A stretch of 64,000 bases of DNA from Flavonifractor plautii ATCC 29863. Lineage in GTDB: Bacteria > Bacillota > Clostridia > Oscillospirales > Oscillospiraceae. Positions 1 through 7,981 of the stretch are shown piece after piece; position 1 is the first letter of the stretch, and every line of letters starts with the position of its first letter. The stretch spans positions 13,203 through 77,202 of the forward strand of contig NZ_JH417835.1 of assembly GCF_000239295.1 (NCBI RefSeq). The letters are read 5' to 3'. The notes under the pieces are model-generated. The model did no database searches and was not told the origin of the DNA. It saw only the letters and a list, made by a program, of their open reading frames with translations. The translations under genes and the position numbers were made by a program.

Positions 1-11
1 AGGAAGCTTGC

Positions 12-603
12 ATGAAGATCTTCGCTACAGGCGATACCCACTGGAATTTTGAGCGGTTTCGCCCGGAATACTTCCCGGAGGGCCAAGAGCTCACCAAGAA
101 AGATGTGGTACTCCAGCTGGGAGACTTCGGCGGCGTGTGGTTCGGGGATAAACGGGATGACGAGGCCCTGGACACCCTGCTGCAAACCGAACTGCCGGAG
201 GCGGAATTGTACCTTGAGATTGGCAGGGCCATCTGTGCTCGCCCGGAGAAGGGCGCGGCGGTAATGGCCGCTGAGTATCTCCAGGCCAACTACCCCGAGT
301 GCGGGGGCTTCTCCCCCAGAAACCTGCGCCGGATGAGGGAGTTCTACCGAGCCTACGCAGATAGCCGGGGACTGCGGGCGCTGGCCCTAAAGCTGGGCTG
401 GACGCAGAATGTGGCCATTCTGGAGGGCTGTGAAGGCAGCCAGGAACGCACATGGTATCTCCGGGCCGCTCTGGAGCACCGCTGGACCAAGTCCGAGCTG
501 CTGGAACAGATCCAGGCTGGGGCATGGCTGCAATCCACACTCGACGAACAGACGGATTCCTGCTATACTGAAGAAAATACAGAGAGTGTGGAGTGTCTGG
601 AGC
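12..603 (+). pseudogene. Metallophosphoesterase N-terminus joined to a DUF1016 (YhcG-like) N-domain; remnant or chimera
   Basis: The frame opens at ATG 12 behind AGGAAG at 1-6. Residues 1 to about 59 read like the start of a calcineurin-like metallophosphoesterase, with GDTH and LGDFGGVW metal-site motifs. Residues about 64-175 then read like a DUF1016 N-terminal domain (LYLEIGRAI, GFSPRNLRRMREFY, WTQNVAILEGC, WYLRAALEH). Neither domain is complete: the phosphoesterase lacks its later metal-binding motifs, and the DUF1016 protein lacks its nuclease-like C-terminus. The same frame stays open to 998, but from about 604 it runs out of frame through the phosphatase gene, so that tail is not credited. 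I read it as a fusion relic. A real short chimeric protein is possible. Confidence 0.55.
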
Positions 604-1056
604 ATGAAGAAAATCCTTTTTGTGTGTCACGGCAATATTTGTCGGAGCCCGATGGCCGAGTATGTCATGAAAGATCTGGTGAAAAAAGCGGGCCTGGAGG
701 CCGAGTTTCAAATCGCCTCGGCGGCTACCAGCCGGGAGGAGATCGGCAACCCGGTCTACCCGCCGGCCCAGCGGAAGCTGGCGGAGCACGGCATATCCTG
801 CGAGGGCCACGCCGCCCGGCAGCTCTGCAACCGCGACTACGAGGAGTACGACCTGCTCATTGGGATGGACAAGGCCAACCTCCACAATATGTTCCGCATC
901 TGCGGCGGCGATTTCAACAACAAGATGCATCTCCTGCTGGAGTACGCCGGCCGACCGGATCAAGAGGTGGCGGACCCCTGGTATACGGGAGACTTTGATT
1001 CCACCTGGCAGGATGTGCTGGAGGGGTGTGAGGGACTTTTAGACAATTTAATGTAA
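604..1056 (+). CDS. Low-molecular-weight protein tyrosine phosphatase
   Basis: This 150-residue protein matches the usual length of the LMW-PTP/arsenate-reductase fold. The N-terminal loop FVCHGNICRSP gives the CX5R active site (Cys8, Arg14), and the late DPW motif carries the general-acid Asp. It would dephosphorylate tyrosine-phosphorylated proteins in the cytoplasm. ATG 604 fits because the signature loop must start within about 10 residues of the N-terminus. No strong Shine-Dalgarno site precedes it, and it lies inside the upstream open frame, so translation may be coupled to that frame. The partner tyrosine kinase is not in the window. Confidence 0.9.
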   Translation: MKKILFVCHGNICRSPMAEYVMKDLVKKAGLEAEFQIASAATSREEIGNPVYPPAQRKLAEHGISCEGHAARQLCNRDYEEYDLLIGMDKANLHNMFRICGGDFNNKMHLLLEYAGRPDQEVADPWYTGDFDSTWQDVLEGCEGLLDNLM

Positions 1057-1309
1057 AAAGGTTGAACCAAAGTCGATGAACTGATTGTCTGCGAAGCAAA
1101 AGTCGGTATCCAATGGAAAATGGAACGGGACAACTATGCCAGCCTGAGATATTGCAAATGTAGAGGGTCATCAAAAAAACTGAACACCGTTATATTGCTG
1201 GCATTAAGGTTTCTCCTACGCCAAAACGTTCGTACAGCATAAAAGTATCGTCAATCAAAAGGAAAGGTATGTCCTAATAAAAATATTTAGATTGGAGTTT
1301 TTCCTGGAG

Positions 1310-1346
1310 CCCGCCGGAGTCCATAGATTCCGGCGGGTATTTTTTG
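1310..1346 (+). terminator. Rho-independent terminator
   Basis: Perfect 9-bp stem CCCGCCGGA/TCCGGCGGG with a 10-nt loop, followed by TATTTTTTG. It lies 250 bp after the phosphatase stop and would end rightward transcription. Confidence 0.7.
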
Positions 1347-1370
1347 CAGTTCCCACACTCTGGGAACTGC
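1346..1370. repeat. Second perfect hairpin abutting the terminator
   Basis: GCAGTTCCC, a 7-nt spacer, then GGGAACTGC gives a perfect 9-bp inverted repeat starting where the preceding terminator ends. It has no T-run, so it is not a terminator itself. Its role is unknown. Confidence 0.5.
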
Positions 1371-1607
1371 TGGAGAGCATACTCATAATGTCCCTGATCA
1401 CCGGAGTTGAGTCCTGGACTCGGCAATTATGCTTGTACTGGAGAGTGCTGGTTAGCAGTAAGAAGCCATGCATGGCTGGAATGGGAAGACAAAAATTATG
1501 CATACTATGGCAGAAAAATAGGGTGACAGGACGAAATATTCCATTGTGGCAGCGCCGGTTCGGTGCTATTTTGATAACAGCACACATAAAACGGGGGTGA
1601 TACGCAG

Positions 1608-2840
1608 ATGTGGATTTTGGAGGAAGGACAGATTTTGCCCTATCTGCGCAGCCATTACCCTGTGTTTGACCAATCGGGACCGGTTGATATCCAGTGCATA
1701 GGCGCACTGGAAGGAGAGGAGAAGCCTCGGGAACCGGATGAAGGCGGGCTGATCAACTATATATTTCGGGTTTCCAACGGGAAGCAGTCTGTCATCGTGA
1801 AGCAGGGGCGTTCCGCCAGCCGGAAGAACGACAAAATAGTTCTGCCCATATGGCGGAATCGTCAGGAATATGAGACGCTCCGGCTTCGCCATGCCATTGT
1901 ACCCCAGTACACGCCGGAGACCTATTATGTGGACTGGGAGAACGCAATTTTTCTGATGGAGGATGTGTCTGATCTCGCTCAGGTTCGGAAGCTGCTCTGC
2001 TCGGGAGTCATGCTACCCAGACTGGCGGAGCAGGTGGGGGAATTTGTTGCGGCGAGCACCTTTTACTGCTCGGAGTTTTATCTGGAAGCAGACCTGTTTC
2101 GAAGACTTTCTGCACGCTTCCGCAACAGCGATATGCGGTCCATCATGGAAGACTGGGTGTTCCTGCGGGATGCACCCTACCTCACCCATAATGGAAACCC
2201 GGTGCTCAAACAGCTTATTGACCGGGATGAGAGCATCAGGGTTTGCTGCTACGAGCTGCGCCACAAATTTATGACCCGGGGAGAGGCTCTGATACATGGG
2301 GATCTGCATACGTCCAACGTGTTTGCAGACGAGGAGCGGCTCAAGGTTATTGACATGGAGTATACCTTTGCCGGACCGCTCTGCTATGATATCGGATACT
2401 TTGCGGCCAGCCTGCTGACCCAGTACTGCACAGCGTGTTTCCGGCCGTTCCCATCGGAAGGGGCGCGCCGTACCTTTCTCTCCTATCTCCTCTCCAGCCT
2501 GCTGGAGCTCTACTACTCCTTTGTGGAGCACTTTACGGAGTTTTGGAGAGAGGATGCAAAGCCGATTTATCAGAGATCGGGCGGGTTTTGTGAGCACCTA
2601 GCCCGTGGGTTTCTGCCGGATGTGCTTGGGTTTGCGGCGGTGCCCTGTTTCCCCCAGATTACAACATCTCTGCCCCCGGAGTTCGCTCAGTTGGACGGGA
2701 AGGCCAGAGGACAGGCGCATGAGCTCTGCCTGGTGCTCAGCCGGTACCTTCTGCTTGAGCGGGAGCGGTGGGATACGATGGAGGATGCGGTTCAGGCCAT
2801 CGGAGCGGTTACGCAAATTTACCTGGATTGCCTGGAATAA
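1608..2840 (+). CDS. MtnK-like sugar kinase (S-methyl-5-thioribose / 5-deoxyribose kinase family)
   Basis: This 410-residue protein belongs to the aminoglycoside-phosphotransferase/choline-kinase fold and is closest by eye to methylthioribose kinase (about 400 residues). The catalytic loop is HGDLHTSN at about residue 230, and the metal-binding DFG-equivalent region reads VIDMEYTFAGPLCYDIG. MtnK enzymes phosphorylate methylthioribose. Related proteins phosphorylate 5-deoxyribose, the sugar released from 5'-deoxyadenosine. A good Shine-Dalgarno site (GGGGTGAT) precedes ATG 1608. It is a single-gene unit ended by a strong terminator, just upstream of the diol-dehydratase microcompartment locus. 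No mtnA isomerase is present here. The exact substrate is an inference. Confidence 0.7.
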   Translation: MWILEEGQILPYLRSHYPVFDQSGPVDIQCIGALEGEEKPREPDEGGLINYIFRVSNGKQSVIVKQGRSASRKNDKIVLPIWRNRQEYETLRLRHAIVPQYTPETYYVDWENAIFLMEDVSDLAQVRKLLCSGVMLPRLAEQVGEFVAASTFYCSEFYLEADLFRRLSARFRNSDMRSIMEDWVFLRDAPYLTHNGNPVLKQLIDRDESIRVCCYELRHKFMTRGEALIHGDLHTSNVFADEERLKVIDMEYTFAGPLCYDIGYFAASLLTQYCTACFRPFPSEGARRTFLSYLLSSLLELYYSFVEHFTEFWREDAKPIYQRSGGFCEHLARGFLPDVLGFAAVPCFPQITTSLPPEFAQLDGKARGQAHELCLVLSRYLLLERERWDTMEDAVQAIGAVTQIYLDCLE

Positions 2841-2855
2841 ACGCAGCAAATTAAG

Positions 2856-2885
2856 ACACATGGCGGGCTTGCCATGTGTTTTTTT
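2856..2885 (+). terminator. Rho-independent terminator
   Basis: ACACATGGC, a 6-nt loop, then GCCATGTGT and a run of seven T. It closes the kinase transcript and insulates the sensor operon that follows. Confidence 0.9.
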
Positions 2886-2917
2886 CTCAAAAAAGTAATT
2901 ATTTGGATAAAGTGGTG

Positions 2918-2945
2918 TTGCTCAAATGGACTTTTTTGTTATAAT
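2918..2945 (+). promoter_or_regulatory. Sigma-A promoter of the sensor/regulator/pduQ operon
   Basis: The -35 TTGCTC (2918-2923), a 16-bp spacer and a perfect -10 TATAAT (2940-2945) point right, about 120 bp upstream of the PocR-kinase start. Confidence 0.75.
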
Positions 2946-2965
2946 AGAGAAAAAACATGGCTGGT

Positions 2966-2989
2966 GCGCAAGTGGGTACCCACTTGCGC
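2966..2989. promoter_or_regulatory. 24-bp perfect palindrome in the 5' leader
   Basis: Each half is GCGCAAGTGGGT followed by its exact complement, so the site has perfect dyad symmetry. It begins 20 bp after the -10 and would lie about 10-35 nt into the transcript. It could be an operator for a dimeric regulator or an mRNA hairpin. No T-run follows, so a terminator is unlikely. Confidence 0.6.
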
Positions 2990-3073
2990 TACCGGATATC
3001 TGGTAGAGTAAAACCCTTTGTCTGCGCCGGGAGATGGGGCGGAACGGAAAATTGAGAAGGAGGATAGAGGGGC

Positions 3074-4297
3074 ATGGAGGACGCAAGAAAATTGTCCGAT
3101 TTTATTGATCTGGACCTGCTGCAGAACATCCAGGATAATTGCTCAAAAGCGATGGGCCTTGCATTTATCACGGTGGATTACAAAGGCATACCCATTACCA
3201 AATACAGCGGCTTCACATCTCACTGCATGCTGGGGAGACAGGCAAAGGGATTTGCAGAGATGTGTGAGCAATGCGACGCGCACGGCGGACTTCACGCCGC
3301 GATCACCGGACAGCCGTACATTTACCGCTGCCACGCCGATCTGGTGGATTTCGCGGTTCCTCTCATTGTCAATGGAAGCTATATGGGAGCGGTGCTGGGC
3401 GGGCAGGTGCGGCTACAGGAGGAGAGCGAGCGGGAGCTGGAGCACATCCTCCCACAGCGTCCCAATTGGAAACGGGATAAGGAATGGGAGGAGGCTTACC
3501 AGAAGCTGGAGGTCGTCACCTATGAAAAAGTGGAGGCATCTGTAAAGCTGCTGCGCGACATCATCGTGACATTTGTGGAAAGGCGGACTGGAAAGGGGGC
3601 GGATGGAGTCCTGAGAGAGAAGGAAAAGCAGCTCTCGGAGGAGCGGGCGGCCCGTCTGGACCTGGAAAAGCAGGTACAGAAGCAGGAGAGCAATACGGCC
3701 CGCCGCAGGACAGAGCTCCACTACTTCTTTTTTGTCATGAACATTATCTCAAAGTTAGCCTATGAGGAGAAGGCGGCCAAAACAGAGGCGGTTTCATACG
3801 ATTTTGCAGACATGATGCGTTATGCAGCGGGGGCAGAGCAAAAAATTTCCACCTTGGGGGAAGAACTGAACTATATCGGGGCGCTTCTTCGGATACGGAA
3901 GGCTTGGGTTCGGGACAAGTTAGCCTATACTATTTCTGTCCCGGAGCAGTATCATCAGGTATCCTGTCCCTTTATGGTATTGCAGCCCATTGTGGAGTGC
4001 GCTCTGGAGGGGGCCGAAACGGAGGCTGCGGAGCCCAGAAAGCTGGATTTCTATGCGGAGGAGGAGAACGGCAGGCTGCTGTTTCAGATTCTCAGCAATG
4101 ACACCAGCCGCTCGGTGGAGGAGCTGACGGAGGAGTTATCCGGGGCGGCGGAAGAGGGATACTTTCATACAGGCGGTGTGGACCGCCTGTTGAAGCAGAC
4201 GCTGGGAGGGGGATACCGCCTGATGGTCAACCGGCGGAGAGACGGGCGGGCCGGTGCAGCGGTCAGCTTTTACCTGCCGCTGGAGCGGAACGGATAG
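3074..4297 (+). CDS. PocR-domain sensor histidine kinase (LytS/YehU class)
   Basis: 407 residues. Residues about 1-170 form a PocR ligand-binding domain with clustered Cys (C51, C64, C67, C86); this domain family is tied to 1,2-propanediol and glycerol responses. Residues about 175-215 look like a coiled coil. H216 in ELHYFFFVMN corresponds to the phospho-accepting His of LytS-type kinases, whose usual NPHF is altered. The ATPase part is unusual: the N-box reads IVECA where VENA is expected (Cys at 309), and the last G-box is poor. No membrane segment is seen, so it is cytosolic. It is 38 bp from its likely partner regulator and probably controls the adjacent pdu genes. Kinase activity is uncertain. 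Confidence 0.8.
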   Translation: MEDARKLSDFIDLDLLQNIQDNCSKAMGLAFITVDYKGIPITKYSGFTSHCMLGRQAKGFAEMCEQCDAHGGLHAAITGQPYIYRCHADLVDFAVPLIVNGSYMGAVLGGQVRLQEESERELEHILPQRPNWKRDKEWEEAYQKLEVVTYEKVEASVKLLRDIIVTFVERRTGKGADGVLREKEKQLSEERAARLDLEKQVQKQESNTARRRTELHYFFFVMNIISKLAYEEKAAKTEAVSYDFADMMRYAAGAEQKISTLGEELNYIGALLRIRKAWVRDKLAYTISVPEQYHQVSCPFMVLQPIVECALEGAETEAAEPRKLDFYAEEENGRLLFQILSNDTSRSVEELTEELSGAAEEGYFHTGGVDRLLKQTLGGGYRLMVNRRRDGRAGAAVSFYLPLERNG

Positions 4298-4335
4298 CCG
4301 GCTCAAGAGTGCTGTAAACGGGAAGGAGCTGCCGC

Positions 4336-5403
4336 ATGAAGCAGATTCTGGTTTTGATTGAAAACGAGTTGGAGCAGAGCATTACAGGGGATATTCTGCG
4401 CTCCGGGCTGGGGGCTGAGGCGGAAATCACCCTCACAGCCGGGGCGGAGCAGGCCATCCAGCAGCTTCAGAGCGGAGCGGTGGATCTCTTCATTGCGGAT
4501 GTTGAACGGTTTGACGTGGCCCACTGCAATATGGTCACCACGGCGCGAAAGACGGCCCCGGACACTCCGATCCTGGTTACATCGGTGGGGACGCAGGAGG
4601 AAATCGCAGGGTATGTCTGGCGCCTCGGCGTCCGGGACTATCTGCTCAAGCCGTACCGGCCCACGTGGTTGTTGGCCGCGGTGCGCGCCTTGGTGCGTAA
4701 GGAGCGCAGCGGCGGATGCGCCGCCGACCAGCAGGAGATTTACCTGAGGCGCCTGACGGAGCACCTGCAGAGATTCCAGTATAAAAAGTGCACCGATGCC
4801 GCAAGAGAATACCTTGATTTGCTCTATCAAAGTACTGATAATAAGGGTGTTATCCGCACGAGTGCAGTCCGCTTTGCGGAGGGAGTGGCGAAAGCCGGAA
4901 TCCCGTTCAGCAGGACCACCCAGTGGAAGCTGTCGGGAAGCCTGGAGCACTTTCGGGTCCGCTTTGACCAGCAGGAGCGGAAATATGCAACCTATGAGTT
5001 TATTGTTCGGATGCTGGACACGATCTTTGACGCCATAGAGAAGAGCGGGCTGTACGAGGTAGACAGCGAGCAGAAGATTCTGAATTACATTGACCGGAAT
5101 ATCCGGCGGGGGGTCAGCCTGGATGAGGCGGCGGAGTACGCGAATATGAGCTCGTGCTATTTCAGCAAGCTCTTTAAGCGGATGACCGGGAAAAACTATA
5201 TTACTTATGTGACGGACAGCCGAATTGAAATGGCGAAGCGCATGCTGGTGGACACGGAAATGCCGGTCATCAATATCGCCTATGAGCTGTCCTATAACGA
5301 GACAAATTATTTCAGCAAGGCGTTCAAGAAAAAGGTGGGAGTGACACCCAGCGAATACCGGACAGCCCATTCCGAGCTGTTCAGGGAGCAGGGGGCGGGC
5401 TGA
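4336..5403 (+). CDS. YesN-type response regulator with AraC DNA-binding domain
   Basis: 355 residues: a receiver domain (about 1-118), a helical linker, and two AraC helix-turn-helices at about 250-350 ending GVTPSEYR. The receiver keeps Asp55 (IAD), the Thr (LVTS) and the Lys (LLKP), but the acidic pocket reads ENE instead of DDE. A Shine-Dalgarno site GGAAGGAG precedes ATG 4336. Paired with the PocR kinase in one operon, it is the likely activator of the BMC promoters, which have a good -10 but no -35. Phosphorylation control may be weakened by the altered pocket. Confidence 0.85.
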   Translation: MKQILVLIENELEQSITGDILRSGLGAEAEITLTAGAEQAIQQLQSGAVDLFIADVERFDVAHCNMVTTARKTAPDTPILVTSVGTQEEIAGYVWRLGVRDYLLKPYRPTWLLAAVRALVRKERSGGCAADQQEIYLRRLTEHLQRFQYKKCTDAAREYLDLLYQSTDNKGVIRTSAVRFAEGVAKAGIPFSRTTQWKLSGSLEHFRVRFDQQERKYATYEFIVRMLDTIFDAIEKSGLYEVDSEQKILNYIDRNIRRGVSLDEAAEYANMSSCYFSKLFKRMTGKNYITYVTDSRIEMAKRMLVDTEMPVINIAYELSYNETNYFSKAFKKKVGVTPSEYRTAHSELFREQGAG

Positions 5404-5449
5404 TACCGGCCGCGCAGACGCCTTGCAGCGCCGGAAAGGGTGGAGAAAC

Positions 5450-6592
5450 ATGGAGGAATTCAGCTTCAGCACCAGAATCTTTTTTGGTGAGGGCGCGCTG
5501 GAACGCCTGCGCCGGGTGCAGGACAAAAAAGTTATGATTGTGACCGACCGTTTTATGGCGGGTATCGGTGTGCCGGATAAGGTGGCGGGGCACCTGACCC
5601 GGTGCCAGGTATCTGTATTTGACGGCGTGGTGCCGGATCCCCCCATCGAGGTGGTGGCGGCCGGCGTCCAGGCCCTTCAGGACTGCGGTGCGGAGGTCAT
5701 GATCGCCGTGGGAGGCGGCTCCACCATTGACGCGGCCAAGGCCATCCGGGCGGTGGCGAAGGAGACTCTGCACATCGACACAGACCGGTGGGAGTGCTTT
5801 GCCGTGCCCACCACCAGCGGCACCGGCTCGGAGGTCACGGACTACGCCGTGATCACCGACCGGGCAAAGGGGATCAAGTATCCGCTGGACAGCCAGGCGT
5901 TGCGTCCGCCGGTCGCCATTCTGGACCCGGAGCTTACAGTTTCCGCCCCGGCCTCGGTAACGGCCGACGCAGGTATGGATGTGTTGACCCACGCGCTGGA
6001 GGCATACGTCTCCAAGGGAGCCAACGATTTCTCCGACGCGCTGTGTGAGAAAGCGGTTTCTCTGGTGTTTCGCTTCCTGCCGCTGGCCTTTCAGGACGGC
6101 ACAAACCTGCTGGCCCGGGAAAAGATGCACAACGCCTCCTGTATGGCGGGCCTGGCGTTCAACTCGGCGGGGCTGGGGCTGAACCACGGCATGGCCCACG
6201 CCATCGGCGCCAAGCTCCACATCGCCCATGGCCGTATCAATGCCATGCTGCTGCCGCATATCATTACGTTCAACGCCGACTTGGGACGGATTCGGAACGG
6301 CGAGTACGCCCTCGCAGCAAAAAAGTATCAGCGCATGGCAAAGGTTTTGGACCTGCCGGCCCCCAGTGTGCGGCTGGGCGTGACCAACCTTCTGCGGGAG
6401 GTGGAGCGCCTGAACCGCACCCTGAAGATCCCGGCCTCCCTGAAGGAGTGGGGAGCGGAGCCCTCCAAGGTGAAGGAGCTGCGCGGGGAGATTGTTTCCG
6501 CTGCCCTGGCGGATGCCACCACCGCCACCAATCCCAGACCGGCTGCGGCGGAGCATGTGGAGGCTCTTTTGAATAAGGTTATGGGGGGATAA
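5450..6592 (+). CDS. pduQ: Iron-containing 1-propanol dehydrogenase
   Basis: 380 residues, near the 370 of PduQ. It is a class III iron-dependent alcohol dehydrogenase with the NAD motif GGGSTIDAAKA. Iron ligands lie in GMDVLTHALEAY and GLNHGMAHAIGAKLHIAHG. It reduces propionaldehyde to 1-propanol and regenerates NAD+ for PduP inside the microcompartment. ATG 5450 is chosen over an in-frame TTG at 5423 because AAAGGGTGGAG precedes it. It ends the sensor operon and is followed by a strong terminator, so it is transcribed apart from the shell operon. In Salmonella pduQ lies inside the main operon. Confidence 0.87.
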   Translation: MEEFSFSTRIFFGEGALERLRRVQDKKVMIVTDRFMAGIGVPDKVAGHLTRCQVSVFDGVVPDPPIEVVAAGVQALQDCGAEVMIAVGGGSTIDAAKAIRAVAKETLHIDTDRWECFAVPTTSGTGSEVTDYAVITDRAKGIKYPLDSQALRPPVAILDPELTVSAPASVTADAGMDVLTHALEAYVSKGANDFSDALCEKAVSLVFRFLPLAFQDGTNLLAREKMHNASCMAGLAFNSAGLGLNHGMAHAIGAKLHIAHGRINAMLLPHIITFNADLGRIRNGEYALAAKKYQRMAKVLDLPAPSVRLGVTNLLREVERLNRTLKIPASLKEWGAEPSKVKELRGEIVSAALADATTATNPRPAAAEHVEALLNKVMGG

Positions 6593-6625
6593 TCCCGGAG
6601 CGAGAAGCGGCACCACTCTATTTAC

Positions 6626-6653
6626 AAAAAAGCACCCGAAGGGGTGCTTTTTT
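6626..6653. terminator. Rho-independent terminator
   Basis: A6-GCACCC, a GAAG loop, GGGTGC-T6. The symmetric A and T runs make it able to act on both strands. It separates pduQ from the shell operon. Confidence 0.9.
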
Positions 6654-6825
6654 GCGTTGTTTATAGGAAATGCAAACAAACAGGCTTTGAACAGGTGGAG
6701 GACTTCCGACAAAAAAGTATATATGGCAGCCAAGAAAACAGGGGAGGGTTTCCGGTATAATTTCGCCAGAAAGCGTGCGAATGCTGTTTCAGGCGCGCCG
6801 CGGACCACAATAAGGAGGTAGTAAT
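6654..6825 (+). promoter_or_regulatory. BMC operon promoter region
   Basis: A perfect -10 TATAAT at 6756-6761 has no recognisable -35 at the right distance, as expected for an activator-dependent promoter. Three near-copies of AAACAGG/GAACAGG lie between about 6678 and 6741 and could be activator half-sites; this is weak. AAGGAGG stands before pduA. I see no cobalamin riboswitch here. Confidence 0.5.
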
Positions 6826-7104
6826 ATGCAACAGGAAGCCCTCGGAATGGTAGAGACGAAGGGCCTGGTTGGCGCCATTGAGGCCGCCGATGCCATGGTC
6901 AAGTCCGCCAATGTCAGTCTGGTTGGCTACGAGAAGATCGGTTCCGGCTTGGTTACCGTGATGGTGCGCGGCGACGTGGGCGCCGTCAAGGCGGCCGTGG
7001 ACGCCGGGGCCTGCTCCGCCGAGAAGGTGGGCGAGGTCGTGGCCCAGCACGTCATCCCCAGACCCCACACCGACGTTGAGAAGATCCTTCCCAATATGGC
7101 GTAA
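6826..7104 (+). CDS. pduA: BMC hexameric shell protein
   Basis: A 92-residue single BMC domain (Pfam00936), the normal length of PduA/PduJ. It has [22 protein letters not shown] at the N-terminus, the pore-side [21 protein letters not shown], and the tail ARPH-type [14 protein letters not shown]. Hexamers tile the shell facets and form pores for substrate. It is the first gene of the operon with an ideal AAGGAGG site. Its paralogue at 13762 is nearly identical, as is usual for the PduA/PduJ pair. Confidence 0.95.
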   Translation: MQQEALGMVETKGLVGAIEAADAMVKSANVSLVGYEKIGSGLVTVMVRGDVGAVKAAVDAGACSAEKVGEVVAQHVIPRPHTDVEKILPNMA

Positions 7105-7147
7105 CCGACATAACGGAAACTTAAATTAGAGTTCGGAGGGAACATAG

Positions 7148-7957
7148 ATGAAAGACGAACTGATCAGCAAGGTCATGGACGAGGTCATGAAGAAGATGGG
7201 CGCGTCCGACGCGACTTCCGCCCCCGCCGCCGCATGCTGCAACAATGGCAGCGCGAACTGCAACCTGACGGAGTTTGTGGGCACCGCCATCGGCCACACC
7301 ATCGGCCTGGTGATCGCCAACGTGGACCATCAGATCCACGAGAAGATGGACATCGACCCCAAGTACCGCTCCATCGGCATCATCGGTGACCGTACCGGCG
7401 CCGGTCCCCAGATTTTTGCCGCTGACGAGGCGGTGAAGGCCACCAACTGCGAGATCGTGAAGATCGAGCTGCCCCGTGATACCGAGGGCGGCGCCGGCCA
7501 CGGCTCCCTGATCATCTTCGGCGCCGAGGACGTGTCCGATGCCCGCCGCGCCGTTGAGGTCTGCCTGCGGGAGGTGGAGCGCACCATGGGCGACGTATAC
7601 GGCAGCCCCGCCGGCCACCTGGAGTTCCAGTACACCGCCCGCGCCAGCCACGCCCTGAACAAGGCCTTCGGCGCTCCCATCGGCAAGGCATTCGGCATCA
7701 CAGTCGGCGCTCCCGCCGCCATCGGCGTGCTGCTGGCCGATACCGCCGTGAAGGCCGCCACCGTGGACGTGGTGGGCTATAGCTCCCCTGCCAACGGCGG
7801 CACCAGCTTCTCCAACGAGGTCATCCTGACCTTCACCGGCGACTCCGGCGCCGTCAAGCAGGCCATCATCGCCGCCCGCGATGTGGGCATGCAGGTGCTG
7901 AAGACCCTGGAGCCCAGCGTGGAGCTCAAGTCCACCACCACCCCCTATATTCTGTAA
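7148..7957 (+). CDS. pduB: BMC trimeric shell protein with tandem domains
   Basis: 269 residues, matching PduB (270). An amphipathic N-terminal helix (residues 2-18, DELISKVMDEVMKKM) precedes a linker and two permuted BMC domains (about 40-150 and 150-262). Trimers are a major facet component, and the N-terminal extension of Salmonella PduB links cargo to the shell. Strong ribosome site TTCGGAGGG. It sits between pduA and pduC in the classical order. Confidence 0.93.
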   Translation: MKDELISKVMDEVMKKMGASDATSAPAAACCNNGSANCNLTEFVGTAIGHTIGLVIANVDHQIHEKMDIDPKYRSIGIIGDRTGAGPQIFAADEAVKATNCEIVKIELPRDTEGGAGHGSLIIFGAEDVSDARRAVEVCLREVERTMGDVYGSPAGHLEFQYTARASHALNKAFGAPIGKAFGITVGAPAAIGVLLADTAVKAATVDVVGYSSPANGGTSFSNEVILTFTGDSGAVKQAIIAARDVGMQVLKTLEPSVELKSTTTPYIL

Positions 7958-7981
7958 TTGCCGGGAAGGAGTCAGACAGCT

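Larger units (their letters stand above)
1057..1607 (+). other. Gene-poor interval with decayed coding traces and two hairpins
   Basis: About 550 bases hold no convincing gene. From about 1070 to 1270, more AT-rich sequence gives short plus-strand peptide traces that start without a ribosome site and that I cannot assign. Two perfect 9-bp-stem hairpins follow at 1310-1370. From 1371 to 1607 I see no gene and no recognisable riboswitch; only the kinase ribosome site (GGGGTGAT, about 1595) is clear. The stretch looks like a decayed insertion or junction region. Confidence 0.4.

Noticed and set aside
6654-6825. Cobalamin riboswitch upstream of the BMC operon
   Set aside because: I could not find the B12-box or the usual long helices; control by the PocR/YesN pair is better supported.
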